Source of the DNA: Abelmoschus esculentus
Taxonomy: Eukaryota > Streptophyta > Magnoliopsida > Malvales > Malvaceae
Direction: 5' to 3'
DNA: 64,000 nt
Assembly: GCA_035048815.1 (NCBI GenBank)
Contig: JAUCBN010000007.1
Coordinates: 3,665,501 to 3,729,500 of the forward strand
A program made the position numbers and the translations under genes. The notes under the pieces are model-generated. The model saw only the letters and a list, made by a program, of their open reading frames with translations, had not been told where the DNA came from and did no database searches. Positions 12,028 through 24,000 of the stretch are shown here, in pieces. Numbering within the stretch: position 1 is the first letter of the stretch; every line of letters begins with the position of its first letter.

Positions 12028-15000
12028 TCATTCTTGAAGAACTAGATTCAGTTCCTGTGCACATCTTGCTATCGTACCGCCTCTCCTGTAGGAATCAGGA
12101 AGGAAAAAGAAACCGAAGAGTAATTATTTGGATGTCGACCTGCAATCGCTCTCAAGAGAAGATTACCTTATAAGTGGTGAAAGAAGTTTTTGGATCTTTT
12201 GTAGCTGCATGAAACACTGATTGCAGCATTCTCGCCTGTGTTCGGATTTTGAAAGACGGTTAGTTCATACTTCATTGTGGCTTCATCAAACAGATAAAAA
12301 TAGTTAAAGAAATTGAAAGGCAGAACCTCTGCTCAGCATGAAGATCAACACCAACACCACGGCGGGCTGAAACAGTTGAGCGTATCATTGGACCAAAAAC
12401 TGCTACGAGCTTCAGGAGCATCTCCAACGAGACATTTACATGCCTGTTTATCAATATCGTGATCCAGAAATCCGTATGAGCATCAAAAGTAAAAATTCTC
12501 ATTGTTTAAATGTGGAAAAATGCCGAACAACACCCGCATTCCTGAATCAAGTTTCATGTTGAGTTTTTGAAAGAACGAAAACTTTTAATCTTCTGAAATT
12601 ACCTCTCCATTTTGCTATCTAATAAGCCCATAAGCACGGGAAGCAGCATAGAAAACAGATCCAAGGTGAGAATCTCCATTTTTTCCATGAGAACACTGAT
12701 CACATCGGCTTGCACCTGCACCAGAAGTTATCTAGTGTAAGCATGAGAGAATCTGGGTGACAAGTCTCACTTACTTAAAAGCAGAGCAACACAAATGAAA
12801 TGCTCCAATAAATACCCACAGAATGATCTGGCAGTTTCCGCAGGGCACCAATGGAACCTTTAATGTCATTCTTTTCCCAAAAATGTCGCACCACCTACCA
12901 GTTACCACAAAACCAATTACAAAATCCAACCATAGAACAGAAGAAATCTATCATGTAAGAAGCAAGTCAAATAAACAGAAGTATTAAAACATCAACAATG
13001 GAGATTCTTTTTCCCCCATTTTCTTTTAATAAACTTCAATTGCTTTTTGCAACCCGTCATAGACATTTAGACATGCATTCATCAATCTCTTTGCCTCAAG
13101 TTAATAGTAATTCCAGAAGATAACAATTCAATGTTACTATTCATCCACGGTGAAGCTTACCTGTAACTTTGTCAAGCGTGACCGAAGACTACTTAAGAAT
13201 ACATCATGCATTTGCATCACACTTTCAGTTAGCTTTCCATCATCGGCAGAGACTGATTCACCCTTTGAAATTTGGCTTTCGATAATTGTAACATTCGCAT
13301 CATTACCAGAATTCAATCCCCCCATAAAAATTTGATTTCCAGTAACTAAACCATTTGGTTCACTCATATCACTTCTAGAAACTTGATTTCTTGAAATGAT
13401 CCCATCAGAAATGGAAGTTGACTCGCTTTGAGTAATTTGTTTTTTCGTAATGATCCCATCAGAAGCCGAGGTCGATTCCCTTCTAGAAGTTAGATTTCCA
13501 GTAATGATGCCACTGGATGCAGAAAGTTGATTTCTTGAAATGATCCCATCAGAAATGGAAGTTGACTCGCTTTGAGTAATTTGTTTTTTCGTAATGATCC
13601 CATCAGAAGCCGAGGTCGATTCCCTTCTAGAAGTTAGATTTCCAGTAATGATGTCACTGGATGCAAAACTCGATTCCCGCCTAGAAATTTGATTTACAAT
13701 AACAATCCTATCAGATGCAAAGGTTGATTCCTTTCTAGAATTTTTATTTCGAGCAGTCATCCTATCGGGGGTGAAAGTTGATTCCCTTCTAGAAATTCGA
13801 TCTCTAGTACCTATCCTGTCAGAAGTAGGGGTTGTTTCCCTCATAGGAATCGGACTTCCAGTAATGCCTCCCTCACAGCCAGAAGCTGATTCCCTTGAAG
13901 AAATTTGACTTTCGACTGTACTTAAATCATCGACCGAGATAGGTTGCGTTTTAGATATTTGTGTCCCTCCTTTCTGTCAGAATAAAGCACAAGAAATCTA
14001 GTGAGCATGAAATTCTATACTACTTGGTTTAAACAGCTTCTTTCTAATACCTAGATCATGCAAAAACTGGAACTTAAAACTTCGAGAAAAGATACACTTA
14101 CTGTTATGGCTGGTGTTTTATCTGCTTTGGGTACAGCAGTAGGTATACCATCAGTCACCGGATCACCATTGGTGTTCAATAGATCTCTTCGTTCAAACCT
14201 CTCGACCAGACTGCGTGTTCTTCCTCGAACAACAGCCACTGCCAAGGGAGAAATTTCTAAAGATCAAAATACGTTCAGTTTAATATATTAGAAGACTTGG
14301 AAAGAAAGAACAAACCTCCATTCACAAATTTGACAGAGTTCGAGTCTTTGTTGAGATTGAGGGATTCATTACCTGAAATGATTAAGAAAAAATCGAACAC
14401 TAGGCATTAGCAACTGTAGAAGAAATAAATACGCCATAAACTATCACAAGAAAGACAACAAGGGTATGGAATAATACACAAATGTTTAACCATAACCGAC
14501 TTGCAAGAGCATAAAAACAAGGTGTACAATAAAACATACGTGCTTCTTGAATAGAGGGTGTCTGCGGAGATAACATGTTTTCGGATTTCTCTGTGACAGT
14601 CTTGACATTTGAATCCTTTTCATCACATGATGTTCTATCTCCATCATCCGATACAAGCCTAGTCTGAGAATTCAGATCCACTGCACTGTCTAACCTTTCT
14701 GATTCAACTGCAGTCAATGGCTTTTCGACCTCAAACTTGGTGATAGATGGTTTCCTAACATGAGCAGGTCTGAGCAACATTCCTGGCTTTGTCCTTGAAA
14801 AGGTGATAGATTCTTTTATAGAATTCATAGTCTCTTTCCCAACCAGGTTGTCACCTGATTCTCCATTAAATTTAGCGTGAACTCCTGTTACAGGACTCTG
14901 CTTCTCAGCTGCCAGATTACTTATTTCACGAGCATCCAACGGGGAGACTGCTTTCTTAGAGTTCAAAGAACCATCATTCGGTACAGCAATCATACTACTG

Positions 15001-17853
15001 CCAGCAGCTTTTTCATGGAAAGACGAATATAATGTCAGGTGAAATCTAGCTTAACAAATTAAAGTGTATAAAAAATTACATTTGGAAATTAATGTACCCT
15101 AACCCTTGACGTTTATATGTAACATCAGAGAATCAGTCAAACTCAAAACTGACCAAGGTAACAAAGTAAGGTAGATCAACCAGATAATGGAATAAAAAAA
15201 TGGAAAAGAGGACTTACTATCAACATATATGTTCTTTATTTCCTTGGTCTCGTAATCAGGTGATAGGGGTCGTGATCCCAAAGTTGACCTCTTGCCACTG
15301 CCAGCTTTCTCCAAAGAACAACTTCCCTCGAGATTAAACTTTTTCTCAGAACGGTCATTTCGGCCATATGGCTCAATATTCTGAGACATGTTCACACAAG
15401 GCTTGTAAGAAGTATTTTCGCTCAAGTTCAAACTGACACAACATAAAGGAAAAACAATGTGAGAAAACAATGATTGCAAGTACCGCTAAATCTGCTCCCC
15501 AAACTCCAACAGAATTTCTATAGTACGAGCAACCCAAAAGTTTGCCTTCATTGATGCAGAGGTCACCAAGTGTTGACCACCCGATATCAGCAGAATCGTG
15601 ACAAACTACTGGCTCCCATGAATAAACCTACAAGTATGACAATGGAAATATGGAAGTTTGATCTATCATTTGGACAAGAATCAAAACGATTTTAGAATGG
15701 AAGGTTCAAACCTTCAAACCATCATCTGATCCACAGAAAAGTGTTTTCCCATCAGGATGGAAAGTAATTGAGCGAACACCTGCAGCCTAAAACGAAGCAA
15801 CATAAACATTTTACATAAGCATGATGGAGAAAGGTTTGTTTTCGATAAAGGGAGTTGTGTTTACTTTCTTTTTTCTTTTCGTTTAATGTGTGAATATGTA
15901 TCTCAAACTACAGACACAAGCTTGTATACCTCTGGTCTCGAAGACCCAATCAGTTCAAAAGTTTCCAAATCCCAGAATTTTACCGTTCCATCTGCTGAAC
16001 CTGCAATTTCAGTTGCATATCAATTAAAATATTCCCCAAAAATTCTGTTTTCAAAAGGCATAAAAAGAGTTAACAATTCAGAAATATTGAGTACATGTCT
16101 ACATACAAATGACAAGAGGAAAAAAGATCAAAGCCGTAAAATTTAGATTATTTGCAAAAGAAAAATGCATGAGACATGGACTGAAAAGTCATTCTCCTAA
16201 ACCAATGCTTAACTGTAATGAAAAAGATTAAATCCTTGGAACCAGGTTAAGGAATTCTATGATTAACCAAGATGGCAACGGCAAGCAATATAGAAAATGA
16301 AATGCAAGTAAGACAAACTCGCCGAATCATAATGAAATCTTACCTGTGGTGAGGAGAAACTCAAGAGGATGGAAATCTAAGGAGCGAATATGTCCTTCAT
16401 GAAACTTAAACTCGTTCAGTTGTTTTCCAGCGGTGAGATCCCACACCTGTTTAGCAGTTACAGGATAAAACGATAAGACAAAAAGAACCGATGACTCATT
16501 TCATACAGATGATGGTGCAATCTCTAATTACCTTTACAACATTATCAAATCCACCAGAAACTACCCAGCGGCCATCAGGAGTGAATCTAATCGTGCTAAT
16601 GCCTCGAGTATGGCCCTTGTAGGTGTGAATACATCCTTTTTTCCTAATATCCCATATCTTTAGATTTGTGTCCATAGAACCAGATGCAAAAAACTCACCA
16701 AATGGATGGAACTCCATGGCAGTGCAATTAGATCTGTGACCAGTAAGTCCGCGAACCACTACACTTCAAGAACAACATCAGCCAATTTACAATGTAATTA
16801 TCACCCGATTTTAATTCACTGTAGTAATGATCATTGTTGTGTTATTTGGTAGCAGGTTTCCCCTGCTTCGTTGGATAATGAAATACTACTATCCAAAAAA
16901 GTCCCGAGGATTCACAAGTTCAACTTTTTAAATTTGAAAGTCGAAAACAAAGAATGGAGTTCTTCACCACCATTATTTATCATTTGGCAACTAACTGGTA
17001 GAGAACATAATGATTTCCTAAGGAGAAATCGAAAACTTACTCTTTGTTTCTTCGAGATCCCAAAGCTTTATCACACCCGAAGATGCACCAGCAAGCACCA
17101 AAACTTCAGACAAATTAAAAGCTAAAGATTCGACCGGACTAGTATGACCACAAAGACTCTGCACATTATCGCACAAGGATAGACCATTATTCTTTTATTC
17201 ATGATATCACAATATCATTACTCTTATTGGCATCTTGGATAAAAAATGTGAATTCAAGGGACAAAAACAATCACTACATAAGAGATTTCATTTGAAGTCT
17301 AAACTTGGCAAGAATGTAAGTATAAGAGAAACATATAAAACTTACCATTAAAGAAGAGGGTTTCCCAATTGACCAAACATTAACTTTATGATCATCTCCA
17401 CCAGTAATAAGAAGCCTAAATGTCTTTCTTCCCACACTTAAACAATTCACACTGGCAGTATGAGCCTCAAATTCCTCTACATTCATTTTGTCAAGGAATT
17501 ATAGTAGTGAAAAAGCCTTGAAATTTTAATCTTTATATAAGCGAAGCAAACATTTTTTGAAAAAAAATACTCTTCAACATGAGATTATTTAAGCTCAAAC
17601 TAACATTATCTGCTAAAGAATAAATCTTTATAAAAGCTTCAAAATTCCAACATTTTCCCTTTCCCTCTATTTTCTTAGCTAGCAAACACTGAACTGAAAA
17701 TCGTGATAAGAATGCCAAAAAAAGAGCTAAGAACTAACTTCCGAAGTAGATTAAGCTAGTTTAAGCTAAGCATTTTCAATAGCTACGACAATAACAAAAA
17801 GAAAACTAGAAATTAAGCTGAAGGATACGCAGCTTATATCCACGCTTCGCCAT
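12028..17853 (-). CDS. KTN80: Katanin p80 WD40 subunit
   Basis: Multi-exon gene. The first exons were placed at 17853-17829, 17476-17346, 17158-17041, 16758-16532, 16446-16344, 16000-15930, 15786-15712 and 15627-15484, all in frame. They encode MAKRGYKLQEFEAH and a WD40 propeller with blades such as LLITGGDDHKVNVWSIGKP, FFASGSMDTNLKIWDIRKKG and VVSGGFDNVVKVWDL. A long low-complexity linker follows (about 15380-13100). The C-terminal con80 helical domain (about 12720-12028) includes LTLDLFSMLLPVLMGLL and ECCNQCFMQLQKIQ, ending LNLVLQE-stop. p80 binds the AAA ATPase p60 (KTN1), targets it to microtubule branch and crossover points, and promotes severing. The linker carries an unusual 18-residue repeat array (see 13137-13844). 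Identity is certain; internal linker exons are only approximate. Confidence 0.93.
13137..13844 (-). repeat. Intragenic 54-bp (18-residue) repeat array in the KTN80 linker
   Basis: On the minus strand this exon encodes successive units of the form SRRESTxxSDxIxxxNxI with a period of 18 residues. At least eight degenerate units can be read. A later, nearly perfect 144-bp (48-codon) duplication lies on top: the segment starting at 13383 is repeated starting at 13527, with only a few differences. The frame stays open throughout, so the array is translated. Confidence 0.85.
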
Positions 17854-19188
17854 TTTCTAAGAAATTAAATCCAAAACGAGATCGGAATAGGAACTGGACC
17901 TGGAACCGCGATGACAACCAAAATCACGCGACACTCTTCCTCAAGATTCAACAAAGAAAAGGGCGAAAATCCAAAACTTTTTTGAAATTTTATTGGGAAC
18001 GCAAATCCACCAAGAAAAGCTAGGAATCAAAATTTTGATGTGATTAATTTGGTAGCTCCGTACAAAAATAAAAATACACCATTACTTAATTACCCTTTGT
18101 CTTCTACGTGTTCACGTGTCGGTTTGGTCCCCTTCTTGACCCTCGATATTTAGGTTTTCTTGTCTTTTTCTTCCAATTTTCCTCCCGATAAAATTAAATT
18201 TGTTGATTTTCTAAATTTCCTTGTACTCCCAAAAATTGATGTTTCAGCAACAGTCAAAAAATACGAATTACGAAATTTCTTAAAATCATTATTATTTCCT
18301 TCTTTTTAAAGTTTTAAATTGCATATATTTGTGAACTGAGTTATTTCTGAATTATGTTTAAAATATTAACACAGTCGTAATTTTTTATTTGTTTTTTTTT
18401 ATTTTATAAATTGGATTTTAAAAATATTAATTCGTCAAATTTTGTGATTTTACAACTTTGATCCTAAAATTCCAGCGTTATTATTGTGCTCTTAGTTCTT
18501 GTACTCTTTATGTATTTGAACTTTAGTCCTTTTACTTTTAATCTTATCAATTTAGTTATTCTAATATTTTGACTTAACAATTAAATCCAATTGACTACAT
18601 CGTTAAAGAATTTGAACACATGGCATTCAATGCTATTATTATTTACTATTAACAAATTAGTCTAATACCACATGTTATATAATATTTTAAATAAGATAAA
18701 AAAAATTAAATTTTATGAAAAAAAAAAGTTACTAAACGAATTGAATTTAAATAAGCGTTCTGATAATAAATCTTCATAATATTCGATCCGAATTAAGTAT
18801 ACCTAATAAAAATTCTTTTTTTTATTATATATATTTATCGTATTCTTCAAATCTTAATATTGTGATATGGAGATTATAATAAATTTATGTGATATTCGAT
18901 CTAAAATAATCTACCAGTGAGTCGGATATCGAATTGGGTAATTGGCTACGTGTTATCCATGTGAGGGTGGGTGTGTTCTTGGATCATAGTTCTCCATGTG
19001 TGGTGTGGGTTCACATGGTGAATAAAGTGCTAAAAATAGGATTCCCAATAAAACCAGAAAAACAAATCATTTGACTCAGTTTGGTCACAATCCAACATCC
19101 CAATGCCATGAAACAGGACAAATGCATGGATCGTGAATTGTACTAACCAGGGCACTGACAGTGACCGACTTCAGCTAATGTAAACCAG
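17854..19188. other. Spacer upstream of KTN80 and downstream of GID8
   Basis: Contains the KTN80 promoter (right of 17853) and the GID8 3' flank (left of 19189). The core is AT-rich with stops in every frame. Nothing else was recognised. Confidence 0.6.
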
Positions 19189-20282
19189 CTATGAAGCTGT
19201 GGATCTCAATCCACGGCTGATCATCCATGCATCGTTTATCCGAGGATATACAGCATTTTCCTCCAGTTGATTTTGAACCCAGGTCAGCATCTTTACCATG
19301 CCATCAAGCTTTGGGTCTGAATTACAGATGAGCATATCAAGATAGGAACTTTGAAAAACTAACACAAAATCTTCTGTAAGAGAAAATGAACAAGAACGAC
19401 AGCAACAGCAACAGCAAGCAAACCTTTTTCATGATTCTGGCTTCTGAGAATGGCTGCATTCACCTCGTTTGCAGTCTTGAGGCGTTGCGATTGGTCCAGA
19501 AGCTCTCTTATTCTTACAGGACAGATTGAAATGTCTGGGAATGCCATGAGGGACATAGTCCTCTCCAACTCCTCTAACATGTTCTCCTGCAATAGAAATC
19601 ATCATCTTCAACAAACTGATTCCTGCAGTTTATATGTACAAAATGTAAAAAAGAATTACATCCTGTTGTCCCCTAGGTCCAAGTTCTTTTTGAGCAAAAT
19701 GTAGTGCTTCTTCTATTTTTCCTTGCCGAATCAGTTCTATCAGTCTCTGCTGTAGGACATGGAAACAGAGTAGAGGATCCGAATCCAGAATCTGAAATGA
19801 AAAAGAATTTTGAGAATTGAAGAAGATTTCAACAGAATAGTACAAGATTGTAATCAAACACCATACCTGGGGATTAAAATCCTTAATTTTCTCGATCGCA
19901 GCCTCTACGTTTCCGCTTTGTATGTCATTTATAACAGCCATTCGATCCCTGATTTCTGCAAGATCCATGCCGACTGTTCCACAATAAGGAAAACAGAAGT
20001 AATAGTTCAAGAACAGTAGTGAGTAATCATTTGTAGGATACGTTCTGTTCCCGATTCCAATCGGAAATTTTCTGCTGCTTCGGCATAACCCTCTTTAACA
20101 AGAAAATCCATCACCAATGTATTCATATCTTCTTTCCTCATTCTAAATTGATTCATTTTCGTTTCCCAAACTTTCCCTGGAATGATATATTTTTCCTGTC
20201 AATGAAACAATGTGAAAGGAACTCTCATTGTCCTTCTTATGCATACTTCAATGAAAGGAAAGGAAGGAAAGAAATGTACCAT
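19189..20282 (-). CDS. GID8: GID8-like LisH-CTLH subunit of the CTLH/GID ubiquitin ligase
   Basis: The first exon is only the ATG (20282-20280), followed by exons from 20195 and 19973 onward. The joined start is MEKYIIPGKVWETKMNQF. A LisH motif follows (MNTLVMDFLVKEGYAEAAEN), then the CTLH/CRA region with INDIQSGNVEAAIEKI, LLCFHVLQQRLIELIRQGKI and ALHFAQKELGPRG, ending in a helical CRA segment with KTANEVNAAI. In yeast and animals GID8/TWA1 is a scaffold of the multisubunit GID/CTLH E3 ligase, and plants have the same complex. The tail after YPRIND differs from the short acidic tail I remember in other plant copies. A single-codon first exon is uncommon but splices cleanly; the alternative is a start at the internal methionine at 20156, which would keep the LisH motif. 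Confidence 0.9.
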
Positions 20283-21080
20283 TTGTTCTTGGATTTCAGA
20301 TAGTTGACGAATCTCAAACCAGAACTGTGTGAAAGAAGATATTTATAGGCTAACGTTCTTGATTTTCCAAACAACTCTGAAAGAAGAAGAAGAAGAAAGA
20401 ATCCTAAACTTGCTTAAATCATGTAAACAGAATACCTTGGAGAGCTGGATTTGGAATAACTGAATTTGTAACGGTATGGATATGCTAACGGTTGTCAACT
20501 CACATTGTCGAGACATGAGAATTCTTGTAGAAGCATGAGTATCTAACTCAATTGACTGATTAATTAGATTAAAAACTCATTAACGTCGTTTTTCTAAAAA
20601 TTTAAAATTTTTATATTAGAGTGTTCTTTTAGAATTTTTTTTATATATTTTTTACTGACATTCAACAAATAAATTAGAATTTCTTAAAAATTCACATTCT
20701 CGTATACTTTAAATATTTTTTTTATGACCTAATTTTAGGCCGCTAAAATTCTATTATAATTTTATAAAAGATCGCACCATTGATACAAAATCATGGGCCC
20801 GTACTTGTTTCCAGACGAGGAAATGAAAACTTGTTGAAGATACTTTCACATTAATGTACAAGAGTCTTGGCTTGCTTCCAGACGATGAAATAGGACTACA
20901 AAGAATAATGTTATCAGGAAAAGAAAAACAGAAGAAGGTCCACAGAGATCTGTGGTTCAGTTCGATATAAGTTTGCCGGCCACTCCCATCCTTGTCGGTG
21001 GGTGCCACCGGCATTTGTGTGAAAACAAAGTGCTAACCTAAAATGGAGGACTTAGGCTGTACAAAATGTTTCATCGCTTC
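20283..21080. other. Spacer between GID8 and WAPL
   Basis: Holds the GID8 promoter and leader on the left and the WAPL 3' UTR on the right. No gene is supported; an 86-codon minus-strand open frame at 20754-21014 has no recognisable motif. Confidence 0.55.
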
Positions 21081-24000
21081 TCATGGTATCCTACATGACT
21101 CAATCACTTCACTCACAGCTTTATGAATCTCCGGAGAGATCATGTTTAAGGCAAAATGAAATGCCTGCACAAGAGAAAATGAAACAGTGTTATTGGTTAC
21201 GAAATTGCATAAATATGTCCAGATAGTTTCACGATTCAGAAGCCTAAATGCAGTAAATTACTTTCCAGTCAATTCAAGATCATATCAAACATTGAAACTG
21301 AAATGACCATGACCATAAACCTTATAGTGAGAATTGATTACCCTGACTCGAATGTAAACACTGAACATGGGTATGTTTTTGTCCAAGTTTTCCCAGGTAT
21401 TTAAACAATGCAAGGAGGGTTATATTTTGATACTTATGTTGGAGTTGGACACGGGCACTTCAAGAAAATAAAGAGCTTCCAGGGCTTTAACTTTTGGCAG
21501 AGGTCCTTTAGAAACTCATGATGAATGAGCTACAACCAATTCTTAGATGATGCCAACCTACTGCTAATGTTGCTGCTACTTTCATTATTTCATGGTATTT
21601 TTAATTAAAGACATACCACAAATCTCTCCAACACAGGTACCAAAATCGACAAACTGCGATTTGGGAGACAATCCACAATTGCATTCCGTGTGCTCTTACT
21701 GTCAAATGACAAGATAGAAAAAAACTAGTTATAAAGCGTCAAAATTACTGTGGAAGATAAAAGAATAAACGCCAACCTTTCGGTGGAAAGAAAGGCTAGT
21801 AGTAAAGCTGCATAGGCTTCTAAAATCATCTTCTCCGCTTCTTTCTCCCCTTGTAGCAAGGCATCTTCATTATTCTGTACAGTCCAATAGAATGAAGATT
21901 TAAAGCATGTCAAACATGATAAAATATTCAAGCCCACTACCATAAAAACAAAAAATGTTAGGCTACGTGAGGAGTGCATAGGAAAGAGGGAGGAGAAAGA
22001 CAATGAGATGGAGGCAGATTTTGAATAATATATAGTAGTCCTCACCCAAGGCAAAACTTCCCCAGCTGCATCATCTTCTCCTAGGTTTGCGAGAAAGATG
22101 GAGCATAGCAACGGAATTACAGCCATACGATTCCCCTCTCTCGACCCTTTAGAATTTGGTACAGAAACAGAAGCTGCTGCTAGCTGTGATCTGCATAGGA
22201 ACATGGCATGTAAATGTAATTGTTAAATGCCACTTGCTGAGTAATAAAAAGAAAAGAAAAGACTTCCAAACTGCTTTGTAAGGCACTGCACTAAATACGA
22301 AAAAGATAAACTAACCTGTTCCGTTCATCCTTCTCCACTAGGTTTACAAGCAGACCGAGTATGGCTACGAGGAAATCCAACTCTGGATCAGTAAGAGGTA
22401 TGTCATTCCGGCCATCAAAATCTACACTAAGAGAATTCTCTTTCATTTCCATGGCGCGAGGCAAATATGAGCAGAATGAAGGGAAATGGCTTGCAATTAA
22501 TGTAGACAAGGTCTCTATGGCCCCAGAAGCAGCAATTTTTTGACAGCCAAGAGGGTTTTCGTTTGTTAAATTCATCAAAACCTGACACAATGACACCCCA
22601 CTATTTGATATAAACTAGAGTGAGAGAAAACATATAGGATATCAAGATATTGTACACAGCAAATCCAGTTTTATTTTGTCTATCAAAGTGCACAGGCACA
22701 TTCAATCCAACCAATACCATAGAATGATTCATGAAGCAGAATAAGGTATGAACAACCCATTGAAGCTAGAAACAATGGTTGGATGAAATGAGTGCTACAT
22801 ATTCAATAATACCTTGATAGCAGCAAGAAGGCAGTCCGAGACAAGGCTAGGATATTCTTCTTCAGTACTGTGAGAACCAGAAGTTGCATTAGAATGTACT
22901 GAAGAACCAGAAGTTGCATTAGAATGATGATATTCTTCAGTAAATTCTGTCGGACAAATTTCCTCATGACTTGATTCTTGTTGTCTCATTGTAAATTGGT
23001 AATGGTGGTCATCTTGGATTTTTCTATTTCCTAGCTCAATTTTCTCATATTTTTTAGTTCGTGGTATCTTTTTTTCCCCAGATAGTACATCCCACTTCGA
23101 AGGCACAAAATCATCTTCGTCAAAGGCAAAAGGATCTTCACTATCCTCTAAATGTTGACCATTGCCATTTTTACTACGATCAGATCTCTCACAAAGAGTC
23201 CCTGATCCATTGCTTATTCCAGGTATTCCATCAAACGAACTTCTTGATTTCCCACTACAAGAATGGATTCTCATCTTTAGTAAACCACTATCATTCGATG
23301 ATGCAGTTGCAGTTTGAAAATTAGATATAGAATGACCCGACCACCGAGTGGAGGGTCCAGGATCATTCCGGGACGTATTGAAGGTCTTTCCAGAGGACCA
23401 CACCAAGCTAGAATGCTTTTCAGACGAACTGGTCGAGACAGCATCATGCCTATCCACTGCGAAGTTCAAGAGAATCAATTAAGTCCGACAGCAGCCACTA
23501 GAAAGGTATATTTAATGATATCAGATTGCATGCTACCTTTACAGTCTGCAGTGAAAGCAAACTTATCAGCATCATTCATTGCCTTAGAACTACTGCAAGC
23601 CCTTTCAGTACTGGACGATGCAGAAGAAGTCTTGATATAAAGCCCTAAAAGCAATGACAAGGGTAAATCACAGTGCAAGATATCTTTCAACAGATAAAGA
23701 AAACAGAAAATGTTTAGTAATTGCACCACCAGTTACCTGAGAGAATCTTGATTACACTTATAACAAGCTTCACAAAAGATATTCTAGATCCATTAGAGTT
23801 GAATTTCCCTCTCATTTCTAACAGATGACTCTACGCTCAAATAACAAAGCAAGCAACTAGAGTCTGAGAGCTTATATAAATGGCAGTGTTAAGTTAGACA
23901 AACCAAGTTGGAAAAGTTAAAAATAAAATGCAAAACAACCCAAAATCATGATTAGTACCTGATTGTCACTACTGAGGAATGCAGCATTTTCCATGATTTT

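Noticed and set aside
13137..13844. Regularly spaced repeats that could look like a CRISPR array
   Set aside because: The repeats are contiguous, degenerate at fixed 54-bp period, translated in frame within a katanin p80 gene, and the DNA is plant nuclear.
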